Assembly: GCA_015832175.1 (NCBI GenBank)
Contig: WJXW01000016.1
Span: 310,001-374,000, forward strand
DNA: 64,000 nucleotides
Source of the DNA: Paraphaeosphaeria minitans
Lineage: Eukaryota > Ascomycota > Dothideomycetes > Pleosporales > Didymosphaeriaceae
Reading direction: 5' to 3'
Positions within the stretch are counted from its first letter, which is position 1. Every line of letters begins with the position of its first letter. Under the pieces are notes generated by a model. That model made no database searches. It saw only the letters and a list, made by a program, of their open reading frames with translations, and had not been told where the DNA came from. Shown here piece by piece: positions 20,067 through 32,284 of the stretch. The position numbers were made by a program, and so were the translations under genes.

Positions 20067-22329
20067 TCAATCTGCTCCGTTCTCGTTCTGCTCCACTACG
20101 TTCTTCTTCTCCTTGCTCGACAAGCTTCCGCTTTCCAAGACGGCAGATGAAGCCCCATTCGTGCCACTGCCCCAACCGACGCCCTCTTCCCAGCCGTCCT
20201 TCGCGATCCTTATGCTCCTCTTGACAACGTCGCCCTCGTAGAACAACCAGTCGATTTCCTCCAGCGTAAGATTGGACGTTTCGGGATAGCAGAAGTACTA
20301 GGTTGGTTAGCGAGATCACACGGCGATAGCCACCGGTTAAATTGCATACCACGAGCGGCACGAACGAGAAGTTCAAGCACATGAATATCAAATAGCCCTT
20401 CCACTCCAGGTTGTTAAGGAGAGTAGGCGTGATCATGACGACGAAGAAGTTCCAGATCCAGTTGGCCGAGATGCCTACAGCCGTTCCTTTGGCTCGTACA
20501 TGGAGCGGTAGGATCTCGGGCACATACACCCACGGGATGCAATTGGCTGTCGCGCCGAAGATGAGCATGTACTAGTCACTCTATCAGCATCATGCTTTAT
20601 TTAGTGGCACGCTTTGTGGCAAATGTAATGCTTACGGTGAAGAAGAATGTCTGGCGGTAGGTTAGCATAATTCTTGCTATACGAGCTTTTGATCGTCAGA
20701 TAAGACTTACGACACTGGCAGACGCTGTTGACTTGGCGACGCTACCCCCTTGGTTCTTGAAACTCAACAAGATCGATATCAGCATCATGGAAACGCCGAG
20801 CCCAAACGATCCCCACATCATTGGCTTCCGTCTGCCAATGCGATCTAGGAAAAACGTGGGGAACAGTGAACCAATGAAGAACCTGCGGCAAAGTCAGTAT
20901 GCGCATCAGAGCTGGGTGAGGTGATGATCGCTCACATGAGGTTGATGATGCCTCCCAGGAGCAGGGATAGATTCCTATCGAGCCCAACATTGAGCTGCAA
21001 CACTGATGTGATATAGTACACGACCAGATTAATCCCGCCCATCTGGTTCTGTCACGCCCAGGGATACGATGTCAGTGTACATCTTAGAATAGATAGCAGA
21101 GAAAAAGATCGCTCTTTTCCTGCTGGCTGAGACTTACCATAAATTGCATTCCATAAGCAAGTAGGACGCGTCGCCCAGTTTGCACTTTGTCTCTCTTGAA
21201 AAGCTGACTCCACTTGTACTCTCCATGTTCTTGCTCGACCTTCAATGCTTCAAGGATCTCGGCATTCTCTTTCGCAATCTTTGGATCGTCAGGTGTACCA
21301 TCATATACATCGCACAGTATCGCGAGTGCTTCTTCGCTTCGTCCGTGTTTGTACAGGTAGCGCGGCGACTCTGGTAGACCGAAAACCAGGATGATCACAA
21401 TCTAGACACCGTCAGCACCTCAAGCACACGAGACGCCCGGGTGAGAAAATTCGAACTGCTAGCAGAGGGGACAACAAGTGTGAGGAAATACGTACGACCG
21501 CAAAAATCATTTGACATGCGATTGGCAGTCTCCAAGCAATGCTGCCAGAGGTGAAGCTCATGCCGTAGTCAAACCAGTACTGCACATCACATGTCAGCAC
21601 GGACTCTACGGTACGGTATTTTCTCAATTGGCCAAGCTCACCGCAATTTCGATGCCCAATCCGACGAACAATGGCTCAGAACTGACCAATCTTCCTCGCC
21701 TTTCTGCCTCACAAAGTTCTGACTGATACATAGGAACCGTCGACGTTTCAATGCCTGTTCCAATCCCCGTGATGAATCGCGCAATCATCAAATGCGGAAC
21801 AGAATACGCAGTTGTCTGCAGGATGGCGCCCACAATGATCCAGATCCTAAGACGCGGGTGCGAGTCAGTGCAGGTCAAGACAGGGCGAGAGGATAGATTG
21901 TGTGGATTTCAGCCAAACGAGAAGAAGAACCTCTTCGGCATGAAAGCCACATGCACGCTGCCCAGTGGTATACTTACATGGCTATCCACATAGCTAAACG
22001 CCGGCCGGTCTTCTCACAGAAGAAGAATGCCAAGATGCAGCCTGAAAAACATCCCAGGTTGTAGATGGAAACGATGATGCCTTCGAGGCCTGGCGCCGGG
22101 TAGTTGAAAACCTCGAGGAAGCTGGGATTTCCCAAAATGCCTGGTGTTGCTCAGTCACGTCCGCTCCGAGGTGCATGGCTGAAAAGTCTTTCGCATGCGT
22201 TCAGGACTCACCACCAAACACGCCTTGGTCGTAGCCAAACAGAACAAAGGCCATCTGGCAGGCGATTGTAATGGCCACCCGCAGCTTGAAGCCGCGTCCG
22301 TACCAATTGAAATGCGGTGCTTTGAACAT
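20067..22329 (-). CDS. MFS sugar transporter with ten exons, one of 15 nt
   Basis: A 528-residue sugar-porter-family transporter. Exons: 22329-22212, 22140-21978, 21846-21642, 21579-21496, 21401-21138, 21048-20936, 20882-20711, 20650-20636, 20571-20350 and 20297-20067. Every donor is GT, every acceptor AG, and the total (1587 nt) stays in frame. Motifs seen: GYDQGVFGG (helix 1), EKTGRR, RFITGIGTGIETSTVPMY, LPESPRYLYKHGR, the sugar-site region YGMQFMNQMGGINLVVYY, LDRIGRRKPM, IPWVYVPEILPLHVRAKG and PETSNLTLEEI. The eighth exon encodes only TFFFT at the head of a transmembrane helix. The layout matches fungal hexose/quinate-type porters, with the substrate undetermined. It lies on the same strand as the transporter at 16864-18542 but differs in exon structure, so the pair is not a recent tandem duplicate. 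Confidence 0.92.
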
Positions 22330-23339
22330 CGTGTCGTCGTGTCCTCTATCAGCTTTTGTTGATGTGCACTACCTATCGCGAATACCAAAGTCAAGATATG
22401 CACGCCAGCATTCAAAGATAGGCCAAAAAAAACCGCCGTCGCAGGAGGTAGCATCCACGACAACGAGAGATGCAGCCATGGTTTTATGTATACCCCGCAT
22501 GCGCACCCAACAAGCCCGATCCACACAAGCAAGCTCACCATCAAGCCGTTCCCTAACCGTCATCACCACCAACCCCACACTCGATTGGCCGAAACGCAGC
22601 TTCCGCGCAGGTAATTGCTCGAACGGACGCTGCGCGCATCGCCGACACTGTCTAACCTAAAAACCGAAGGATTGGAATGAATCCGGGGTTCTGTGGAGAC
22701 TCTTTGCCTTGGTTTAGGGACTTGCGGGGATCGCATGATGGCTGGTTGGCGGCTCTGTGACTGCTTCCCGAGCTAGTGTGCAACGGGAAAGCCGGGGGAG
22801 ATGGCGCGGGTGTAGGAATGGACTGTTGGCGGAGGAGCGCGGTGCGGGGATGCCGAGGTGGAACCGTGGAGGGGACAGGAACGGGAACCGTAGGCTACGC
22901 GTCTGTATATGGCAAAGTGTTTTGGACCCACTCAGCATCTGGGTTGCATCAAACGTGGAGGTCGAGATCCGCCTGCTCTGCGCAAGACTCTTTTGGCACC
23001 TCGCTTGCATGGTCAGTAGGATGATGGAGAGATGGTGTTTGGGCGGAGAGAAGGGTGGGTCTCTTGCGATAAAGACACTGGGGATGCGGTATAGTATCAG
23101 TCTAGGTTCTCGACGCTTAAAGTAGCTTAGGTAGGTAACCCTAGGGCTAATTGGCAAGAAGATAAGTCTCAAGTCAACGGGCATCTGGTTTTGGTAACCA
23201 CACGAGAGAGAGGAGGATGATGGTGTGAGGTAAAATCTGGGTAGCCTCCCTGGGGGTCCCATTGACATTAACTATTGCGCCGGACACCTTTGCCCTTGGG
23301 CCCAGCGCTCCGAAAAGATTACAAAAGAATGATCTAACC
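22330..23339. other. Intergenic: promoter of the ten-exon transporter and 3' flank of the lectin gene
   Basis: About 1 kb with no supportable gene. Overlapping frames at 22714-23268 (minus) and 22757-23125 (plus) occupy the same DNA and have biased composition without domain signals. Confidence 0.5.
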
Positions 23340-25105
23340 CTAGTCGTCTGACAGGGTCAACATCGCCTTAGACCACTCGCCGCCTTTGAGTGGTCGTGCA
23401 TATGCCGTGATGTCGTCTCCCTCTGTCTGTACAAATACGTAGAGGCTGTCCCATATAGTGATCGACGAGTTCTTATCGTCCTTCACGGCTACCGCCGTTG
23501 CAGTCAAGTGGGTGCCGCTGACAGCGTGCTCGTCTACGCCGAGAGGCGAGATGGTAAACTGGTCGTCGTTGAGGTAGGTGTTCTCTGCATCAAACTGTAC
23601 ATTAAAGCCCTTGATTGTCCGGTCCTCCATCTGCATGTAGAGATAGTTGGTGTAGCCCAGGGATGTCGTAGGATCCACATTCGGGATCGCCGCAGATGAA
23701 TTCGTCCACACATTCACGGGGTGCTTGTCGCTGCTGGTACTAGTGCTGTTACCATCCTTCCACCAAATCTCCGTCGCGTTGTTGTCGTCGACCATCATGG
23801 TATAGGTGTTCGAGCCGGCGCCCCAAGAGTAGCAACCCACGCCAGCATGAACGTTTTTGTTTGTCCAAGGGGCGACCTTGGCCCATGCATTTTCATTGGT
23901 CGAGTACCAGACATACTGCTGGAAGGTGGACTCATCGCTTGCATACCAGAGATTGATTCCCGTAGCTCCGTCGAATGGGACTTTGTTTTCCTCGCCGTTA
24001 GCCGTGGGAAATTTCTTATAGTCAGAGTCACCGTAGAAGCTGCCTTTGTAGCAGGCCTGTAGACCGACGCTGGGGTCGTCCAAAACATCGAGCTTCATGT
24101 CGTTGATCGGCCCATTCTCCCAGATGTTAGTATCATTGGAAAGAATTCGTTGGTTGACCTGGCTGTCCTTTGATACGTAGTAGATGTGGACCTGAAGCAT
24201 CGATTAGAGAATTCACAATCGCCCTACAGAGGCAGACTCACGTATGAGGTCTCGTTCAACGTAAAGGCAACTGCTGAGATGGCAGTTCCATTCTTCGCGT
24301 TCGTGGCGACAGTCTCGCTACTTGTGCCCCCGACCCACTTGCGATCCTTCGTGTACTGCATGTATCGAATCTCCCCCGTCCAGTGTTGGTAATAGATCGT
24401 GAAAAGTCGGAACTCATTGTTGTTCCAGGATTCACCCGCCAAAGCAATACCCGAGCCGTTGAACGCCCCCTTCGTTGAAAAATACCGGGAATCCAAAGCA
24501 CCACCAATGCACAGATCGGGCTTTTCCTTGCAGAATGGGTCCGCAATGACTTGTTCACTATCACGGGTCAGTTGCTGGGACGATCGCCGCTATGGACACC
24601 GTACGTACTCTTTGTTCTTCTTGTTCAGCCCTATTCCCAGTCCTGCACCCAAGCCAGCAGCCAGAATAACGAGCGCTACAACGACAAAAAGTACGATCCA
24701 GAAAGTACGCTTGCGCATTCCGGCTATCTTCTTTTCCTGCACAGGCGAGGACCCTACCGCGGCCTCGGTGGCAGCTATGTCCTGCTTATCCTTCTCGCCG
24801 TGTGGGTGGGCACTGACATACTGTGGTGGTGGTGAACCAGGTCCCTGTGGAGGTACTCCATAGTGAGGATACTGTTGTTGTTCGACAGCTTCCGGAGCGG
24901 AGAAGTATGCGTACGCGTCAGGTTGATATTGCTTGTCTTGGTAATGACCTTGGCTGTTCTGTCCGTACTCCACAGGAATTGGCGGTGTATTGTCGATCGT
25001 CTCTGAAAAGGCCGAGACCTGTCTTTGCGGTGGGTTTTGGGGCGGGTTTTCCATTGGACTGACAGCCTCCATGCCATCTTGACCCTCCACGTGTTGTTGA
25101 ACCAT
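23340..25105 (-). CDS. Membrane-anchored fucose-lectin-like beta-propeller protein
   Basis: A predicted 554-residue type II membrane protein. Exons: 25105-24609, 24557-24242 and 24191-23340. The introns are 51 nt (GTACGT...ATAG) and 50 nt (GTGAGT...TCAG), with exact phase. Residues 1-145 form a cytosolic Pro/Gln/Tyr/Gly-rich tail. Next come a basic KKIAGMRKR and one transmembrane helix (FWIVLFVVVALVILAAGLGAG). The remainder is an extracellular domain of about 370 residues, with repeated aromatic strands (EFRLFTIYYQHWTGEIRYM, INLWYASDES, QYVWYSTNENAWAKVAPW, SITIWDSLYVFVQ) like the six-bladed fungal fucose-specific lectin (AAL/AFL) fold. Two Cys pairs near FCKEKPDLC could be disulphide-bonded. 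Sugar specificity and retention of all binding sites cannot be judged by eye. This tail-TM-lectin layout recurs in filamentous fungi; roles in cell-surface recognition are inference. Confidence 0.82.
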
Positions 25106-26734
25106 CTTAACGAACTATCTTGGCTGTGGGTTCCAGCAACAACACAGTGAAGGGAACAAGAGAAGTGGGCGTGGAGATCCTTACGGAGGGAATATCCCCC
25201 ATATCACGGTCGTGCCGCAATTCCCGAATGCGGCCCCCGAGCGTGAACTTTGCTGGGCTACCGCTCTGGGAATAACCTCACCAGGCGGATCCAAAGTGGA
25301 ACCTTGCTGTCCAATCCACACCTTGTAGGTACTGTCTAGCCTTCAGGGCTGAGCCGCGATGCAGGGGTCATGCGGAGGATCTCATCCTGAGGAGAGCCCA
25401 CACGAGGCCCGTGTGTACGTTAGCGGCTGTGTTGCTCTGCATCTCCGAGCTTTCCAGATGCCAGTAATCTAGTGCTGACAATTGCCAACACACTCAGGCA
25501 AGAGGCGAAGACCGAAAGATGATGTACTTTGCTATGAGTGTCAAACTTTGCGTCCGAACGGGTGCTCAGCCTAGGCATTGCGGTTCTGGCGTTTTCCCCC
25601 AATGCAAATTAATAGAGAAAGCCACATGTTTGAGAGTTTGATGGGAGGGCAGTGTCGTTTTCGCTTCGCGACCCGTGAGCGCTCCATATGGACTAGATCG
25701 TGGGCTACGCCGGCAGTCGCCCGAGAGAAACAGCTAAAGGTCTATTTTGGTGATCGTGGCTACATGCACGACATCTCAATTCGTACCGTACAACATGGGC
25801 CGGTGTAGTGTGGCAGTTCTGTTGTGAGATCTTTCGTCTCCCGTCTCGCGACGACGACGTGGCTTTCAAGCATTGAAGAAAGGTCGTTCAGTGACCACGT
25901 GGTGTAATCACGTATGCTTCACCAAGCTCGTGGTTCAAGGACGGCGACCAGTTGATACTGTTACCATGACAGCAGCGTCCGAGCCGAAGACGTACGATAG
26001 CATCGTCAACCGATCTTGGGTGGCCGTCGGTCATTGGGGCGGAAATTGCTAGGCGCCTGAAATCGGCGGCTCTTTGAGAGGTCCGTAATTGACCACCTTC
26101 CATTTTCAGACGTAATAGCAGTTCATCGAATGGTGGAGGGCAACATTGTTGTTGCAATCGACGTAGGCGATGGGACATATTTCCTCGTTCTGAGTGCTTC
26201 ATCCAAAGCATCGAGACCATTTGATTAACGTGTTTACACTGTACACCCTCCTGGGAGGTTCGGGTGCGTAGCGTGGTAGGGATGAGCCAAGGGTGATCGG
26301 ACCTCTGTGTGGTCTTTCACAAGAGAAAGCGAGCAGATTTTAGCGTGCGACTTTGCACCCGAACCTGCCATGAGGATGTAAACACGGTGTGGTGCGGCAA
26401 CTACGCGGTAGTGGGAGCAGGGAGGGTTGAAGCTCCATCAATGGCCTGCACTAAGGGGGTGCAAAGGAGCGAGGTTGTTTCGACCAGGCAAATGCTTGGC
26501 ATCGAGCATGGTCTGTCGCTTCTTCGACCAATGATGACAAGAGGCGCCTTGCACTAGATAAGCGCCCTCGTACGCTTGTTTCGTACCACTCAGCCCCCTC
26601 CCAGGAAGGGTGCATATTGCGAAGATATCGACACTGTTCGAAACTATGGTGTTTATTGAGCGTAGATGTACACTTACTGCGACAGGTTACATATTACAAT
26701 GATGTAGTCGTACATATATACATTTTCAGGAGAT
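25106..26734. other. Intergenic stretch without a supportable gene
   Basis: About 1.6 kb. It includes the promoter of the lectin gene and the 3' flank of COX15. A 110-residue minus-strand frame at 25888-26220 shows no recognisable domain or neighbouring splice signals, so I leave it uncalled. Confidence 0.5.
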
Positions 26735-28275
26735 TCATGATTCGGCTTGAGAAGCAGAAATGCGCGATCGGAGAGGTTGGGCATGTGCACTCTTGGGGGC
26801 TTGCGGCTTGTTCATGATCTGGCGCAAGATGGCTCGTCGTGGCATTGAGATCCTGCTGTAAAGGATCACAGCACCGGTGAGGAGGGCTAGCGCACCAGCC
26901 TGGTGCGCAGAGGCAAGCCAGGTGGGCACCATGTAGATGAGAGTGCTGATACCAAGGGTAGCTTGCAAGGAGACGAGGTGGACAAGGCCCATGACGCCGT
27001 TCTTGGCATCTTTGGGGAGCCTTGCTCGCACGGACTTGGAGAAGCGGGTATAAGCAAAGAAGGACAGAATGGCAGTAAATGTAGTGGTGGCGAGAATTCG
27101 GTGGTCCAGCTGCACGAGCGAAGGATTCTCAAGCATGTTGCGCCACCAAAGATCGGACTGATTGGGGACATGGCTGTAGAAAGGATCAAAGAGTTCCTTC
27201 TTTGGCGGGGTGAGACCAAGGCCCATCCAGGGAAACTCGTTGTAGATCAAGCCAGCGTCTAGACCAGCAACCAAAGCTCCGGACATGGCAGTGGTGAAGA
27301 CAAGCAGGGACAGGCCGATGACAGAAGCTCGGAACACGCGCAGAGCAGGGTGTCGGATGGTGCGCACCCACTCGGCAGCCTTGGCAGGATTGGCGAGCAT
27401 GCGGTTCTCTTTCAAGATGCCGAGACCGGTGAGCAGCATGGAACAATAGACAGCAAAGGCAGCGCCCAAATGGGCAGTCAAGCGGTACTGGCTGACACGC
27501 GGGTGGCTGCCCTCGGCAAACAGATCGTCTTTGAGCCCGCTCTTGACCATCCACCAGCCAATGAAGCCCTGGAAGCCGATCATGCCGCAAATGCCCGTAA
27601 GCTTCCAGGCCATGGAGGGGGTGACTCGTCGACGAGCGATGAAGTAGGCGGTCGGTAAGAGGAAGGTGATGCCGATGGCTCGACCCCACAGGCGGTGAGC
27701 CCACTCCATGAAGTAGATGTGCTTGAAGTCGGCGAGGTCCATGGTCGAGTTGAGCTGCTTGAACTCGGGGGAGGCCCGATACTTGTCGAACTCGCTTTCC
27801 CACTCGGCCTGGCTGCCGGGCCACAGGGAGCCGGTCACGGGACGCCATTCGGTGATGCTCAGGCTGGCAGCGTCAGTCAGGTGGCGGTGGTTGTGGTGGT
27901 GGGCGTGTGGAGGGCTCACCCCGATTCTGTGAGCCTGGTCAGGCCACCAAAGATGACAATGCCAAAGACGCTCGCGGCGCTGCCCAACAGCCAATATGCG
28001 ACGCTCCTGGAGCTCGTCTTGGGCCAGCCACTGCTCTTTGCGCTGCTGCTCGCGGCGGTCGTTGCGACTGAGGCTTCGGCAGTGGCGATGCTGCTCCTCA
28101 ATGGCTGCGTCGACGTCCATCTCACAGAGTGGAGGACCGAGGGCTGGCGGGGCGACGTTCGCACGGGGAAGGCGCGGGCGGGCGAATGGAGGCAGGGGCG
28201 ACACACGAACAGACGGCGGGCAAGTCGCGGCGCAGCGGTGCGCAGCTGCGGGAAGGCGTGGAAGACGGAGCCCAT
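26735..28275 (-). CDS. COX15: Haem A synthase COX15 (cytochrome c oxidase assembly)
   Basis: A 494-residue mitochondrial inner-membrane enzyme that oxidises the C8 methyl group of haem O to make haem A for cytochrome c oxidase. Two exons, 28275-27920 and 27863-26735, are separated by a 56-nt intron (GTGAGC...CCAG) that falls in TESG-LSITEW. Residues 1-70 form a basic, Ser/Arg-rich presequence. Multiple transmembrane helices follow, with the family signatures GGLTRLTESGLSITEW, the haem-ligand histidines in MEWAHRLWGR, LTAHLG, LDHRILATT and SAHQAG, and GLDAGLIYNEFPWMG. I chose the ATG at 28275 because it starts a good presequence. The frame stays open 93 codons further only because it runs through minisatellite DNA (28318-28431). 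Divergent from the BTB gene at 28854. Confidence 0.96.
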
Positions 28276-28317
28276 GGCGATGGGCGGAGGGCGGTGGGCG
28301 GTGGGCGGCTGGCGGTG

Positions 28318-28369
28318 GGCGATGGGCGATGGGCGATGGGCGATGGGCGATGGGCGATGGGCGATGGGA
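28318..28369. repeat. 7-bp GATGGGC tandem array
   Basis: About seven perfect GATGGGC units, preceded by imperfect GGTGGGCGGCT copies from 28290. They lie less than 50 bp upstream of the COX15 start codon. Confidence 0.9.
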
Positions 28370-28431
28370 TGCGAGGTTGTAGATGCGAGGCTGTAGATGC
28401 GAGGCTGTAGATGCGAGGTTGTAGATGCGAG
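28368..28431. repeat. 14-bp GATGCGAGG(T/C)TGTA tandem array
   Basis: Four full units and a partial fifth with a 14-bp period, differing only by T/C at one position. The array directly abuts the 7-bp array. Confidence 0.9.
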
Positions 28432-28591
28432 ACCACCTAGAATCAATCAAGCGTGGTTCGACGCGGCGGCTCGGCAGGCGTTGGAACCCATGCAGCCCTG
28501 CCTCCATCCGCCGCGTCTCCACCCCACCGAGCCGGCCTGCATCATTCACGGCCATCAGCCCAGCGATCTGCGTCCAGCGTCCCGCGTCCCG

Positions 28592-28628
28592 CCTGTCCTG
28601 TCCTGTCCTGTCCTGTCCTGTCCTGTCC
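28592..28628. repeat. 5-bp TCCTG tandem array
   Basis: Seven TCCTG units in the leader or promoter side of the BTB gene. Confidence 0.9.
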
Positions 28629-28853
28629 CGTCAGCCTGTGCAACGCCGTGGTCCTGCCAGCCACCACTCCCTCTGCGATGCACCCCTCCCGGCCACGGTA
28701 TCTACTGCGCGCTGCACCTCGACGCCCACCGTCGCCCAAGCGCTGCCTCCGACCTCTGTCTGCGTGATCCCCCACCCACTGCCGCTAGTCTCTAGTCTGC
28801 GCCGCCGCCCCCCATCACGTGCCCTGGCCCTCCCAGCTATCTCCATCCTGGCC

Positions 28854-31735
28854 ATGAGCGCTCCTGCCGCCAGCCCGCACGACAGTCGTCATGCGTCGCC
28901 GCCAGAAACAGGACGTCAACACGACCAGCCGTCGACTCCCCGCGCCTCTCTCTTCTCCGCCGGACGCTCTGACGACTCTCCCACTCCCACACCCACCCCT
29001 CATGCGCCCTTCACCTCGTCGTCCACGTCCTCACGCCCGCCGCTCACGCTCGCCATCGCCAACATGAAACGCTCCCAGCGGACCAGAGCCACCGACGACC
29101 CGCCGCCCATCGTTCAGTTCAGCACCCAGATCCCCAGCGCCCAAAAGGCCGTCGACGACCCCACCACGCCGCCAGACAGCAAGTCCACCAGAGACTCCCG
29201 TGCCCGCGGATACACCACCCTCACCACCCTCAGCCGCCTGTTCGCTGGCAACGACACCATGTCGACCTCGCGCGCCCCATCCTACACTCACGCCAACGGG
29301 CCGCTGTACATGCGAGGTAACCCATCCCGTCCTTTGCATGCTTGCCTTTGCACCGCCTGCTGACTGCGCCAGCATCAGGTGACTCGATGCCTCTGCCCAA
29401 CCACCTCTACACCCGGGGCCTGCTCGAAGGCCGCCATTCGGACATTACTGTCACCGCATTCGGCCAGAGCTACAACCTGCACCGCTTGATCCTCGACCGT
29501 GCTCCCTTCTTCACCACCGCCCTGTCGGAGCCCTGGCTCGAGAGCCAGTCGAAGCAGGTGAAGCTCTATCCCGAGGATGTCGATGACAACATCACACAGC
29601 CCGCGTTTGAGCTTGCCATTAAGCGCCTGTATGGCGTGGACATCGCCCAAGAGTGCGATGTCGAGGCCATCGGCCTGTTCGCGACGGGCTGCTGGCTGGA
29701 AATGCAAGATCTGATCGATGCTTCGATCGAGTCCATCCTGCGTCAGATGACGCCCGAGCTGCTAGGGCCCCTGATCCGCCTGGTCACGTCTAACTACTAC
29801 GGACGCTCAGGAGATCGTATTTTGGAGTCTGCCAAAGCCATGCTGAGCCGCAACGGCTGGGAGATGCCTCTCAAGTTCTGGGATGGCATGCCTGGCGACA
29901 TCGTCCGGGAAATGGTAGCATCCGACGGGTTCTACGTTGACAGTGAATGGGATCGATGGGTGCTGGCCAAACGTCTGCTGGACCGAAGGCTACGGCAGGC
30001 TGCTCTCGGTACTGGGCTGATGCGGCGAGGCCAGAGGCCCACTCCAAAAGCCCCTGGCTGGTACTCGCTGACTGCTGTTCGTTTTGGTGGTGCGTACCGT
30101 CAGGATGCGCTCACCATGCAGCAGTCCGCCACTGATGCACAGAGCGGCTGGCTCGCTCTGTACACCGATGCCGATATCGAGCGTATTTTGGTGCTGTTAG
30201 ACGAGGGCATTCACTACATCCATATGGAGTATGAGCAGTTGGAGTTTATCCGGAAAGCACGCGACATATTCGGCTTGCCAGTCTTGCCAGACAAAGTCAT
30301 CTCGAATGCTCTATGGCAACAGCTTGCACTCCGCCAAAAGGTATTGACCGCGGACGATTCCTCACAAGAGCTGGGTCTGTGTAGCCAATCGCCGGAACCA
30401 GCTGTGGTGAACGCGGGTACAAAAACGGAAGGCTACAACTCCAAGGGCAAACAGGCGGCTGTCGTGCCGACCCCAGACGACGATCAAGAACCTGGGTGGG
30501 AGTCGGGTAGCTGGGATGGAAACGGACACCCTCGAAGGTTCTGGATACCAAGCTCGGATTGCAATATTGTCTTGGGAAATGGCGCGGATCCTGTCGTCAC
30601 AACTTCAAGCTCCTTCCAGCGGCATGCAACGAGGCTGTCTGCTACGCTACAGCCAGAGGATGCGCAGTGGGCCACTGACTTTGCTTCATCGCCAGGCACC
30701 ATGGCAAACCCCCATACTCGAGTTGACCATGGTCGGCCGATATCTGCGGGTGGAAGTAATGCTGGTCAGCCGAAACCTATCACTTATACCGAGTTCCCTC
30801 CGTTCCGCTTCGCGGCCGAGTTCCCCAATCCTCGCTTCTTGAAGGAAAAGAAGCGGGTCTACTCGCGGACTGTATCCTACGCGGGCTCGCTATGGAACAT
30901 ATATATCCAAAAGGTCAGATCGGCTAAGAATGTCCAGCTGGGCGTATATCTACACCGCGCCAAGGAGCGTGACGTGGACGACAACATTCATGCAAACAGC
31001 GTTAGCCAACAAAATGGAGGGTCGGTTAACGACCGGATTGGACAGGTTGAGAGAGACCTATCGCTGCGTGATGAACGGCGAGAGCGCCGTCGAAGTGGCC
31101 GTGCTCCGCCTACGCACAACCTAAACGATGAGGATACCAGTGGCAGCGGTGGCGAACCAGATGGTACTTTGGTATCTACAGGATCTCGGAATCCTCTACT
31201 CGCACCTGGCTCGCTGGCTGCTCGTAGAAGCGGTACCATCCCTCGCCTGTTATCGACTCGAGACCATTCACAGTTCCAGTTCCCGGTCATCATATCACCG
31301 GAGATGGAAGCAGACGGCTCCACGAGCTCACCCTTCTTCCCTTTGACTCTTGATGCACCCTCGGAAAACCCTTCTGACGAATCTGACGACGACGAAGATG
31401 ATGTGCCGATCTTATACGCGAATCCCTCGCTTGCACAGCGCAGGCCTCGCGCAGCAGTTTCGACTCTGCCGACGTACGTGGATGCTCGTTCAACGATCAA
31501 GACTTACTTCAAGATCTACAGCCCCTCGAAAGGTGGCAGGATGCTGAGCATCTACGAGAGCGCGCCCGACCGCTTCAACTTCAGCCAGAGCTGGGGTTGG
31601 AAGAGCAGTACCTTGATGCTGGACGAAGGTGCCCTCACAGGGGGCGCCGTGGAGCCTAGTGCACCAGAAGAAGGTATTCCCGGGAAGAAGGGAGAGGGCA
31701 AATTGAGATTCATGGTTGTAATCGGAAACTTGTGA
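28854..31735 (+). CDS. BTB/POZ-domain protein (fungal, germ-cell-less-like layout)
   Basis: A 939-residue predicted protein from two exons, 28854-29316 and 29379-31735. The 62-nt intron (GTAACC...TCAG) falls in YMR-GDSMP. The first 150 residues are Ser/Pro/Thr-rich and disordered. A BTB/POZ fold follows at about 160-265 (GLLEGRHSDITVTAFGQSYN, LHRLILDRAPFFTTALSE, FELAIKRLYG), with a BACK-like helical extension to about 380. After a linker, two further blocks look folded: FPPFRFAAEFPNPRFLKEKK...GSLWNIYIQKV (about 640-690) and TIKTYFKIYSPSKGGRML near the C-terminus. BTB proteins often act as dimeric adaptors for cullin-3 ubiquitin ligases; whether this one does is inference. It is divergent from COX15, sharing a 578-bp promoter. 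Confidence 0.88.
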
Positions 31736-32284
31736 AGAGTTGATTCATGATGCGGAATACTCTGCCAGCTTCATGATCATGCATTTTTTTTACACTGCAC
31801 GATACCAGAGTTCGCATTTTTGCGTTTACTGCACTAGCGCGGAGGGTTTTCTTTGGCGTCTTTGAAAGCGATAGCACAAGGGTGAGCTCCGCACATATCT
31901 ACACGACTTATGATTCATGAAATCCTCATTAAACGTCCGAGCGTTCGAATTGAATACCACGAAGCTTCAGCATTCGAGCCATTAGTCTTACCCCATGGAA
32001 CAGCCAATCAGACGGCCCGGACGCTCGCACCGCCACTAGTGATCGACATGCCACTGTGAGAGAGCATTGCACTCACGCGGACCGCGTCCACGGACGTTTG
32101 GATGATCCCCCGCACTATTCACGCGTAGGAGGTGTTTTTCCCTAAGCGGTAATCCGTAGAGCGGGAAATGTCGGCCGTGGACAGTGTTTTGGGAAACGAC
32201 GTTGATGTCGCCAGCCGATACACATGCTCAAAAGCTCAGCATTTGACGTAGCACAGTTACACTCAAACTGCGTAGGCCCTACTA
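31736..32284. other. Intergenic: 3' flank of BTB gene, upstream of the broken transketolase gene
   Basis: 549 bp with no supportable gene and a T-rich run at 31785-31792. Confidence 0.5.

Larger units (their letters stand above)
28276..28853. promoter_or_regulatory. Divergent COX15 / BTB-gene promoter region packed with minisatellites
   Basis: The 578 bp between the two starts serve both genes. They include three short arrays (28318-28369, 28368-28431 and 28592-28628). The interval reads as long spurious open frames on both strands because the repeats lack stops. Confidence 0.6.

Noticed and set aside
26735..28555. A 606-codon open frame extending COX15 upstream
   Set aside because: It reads through a 56-nt intron without a stop and then through minisatellite DNA; COX15 is fully explained by two exons starting at 28275.
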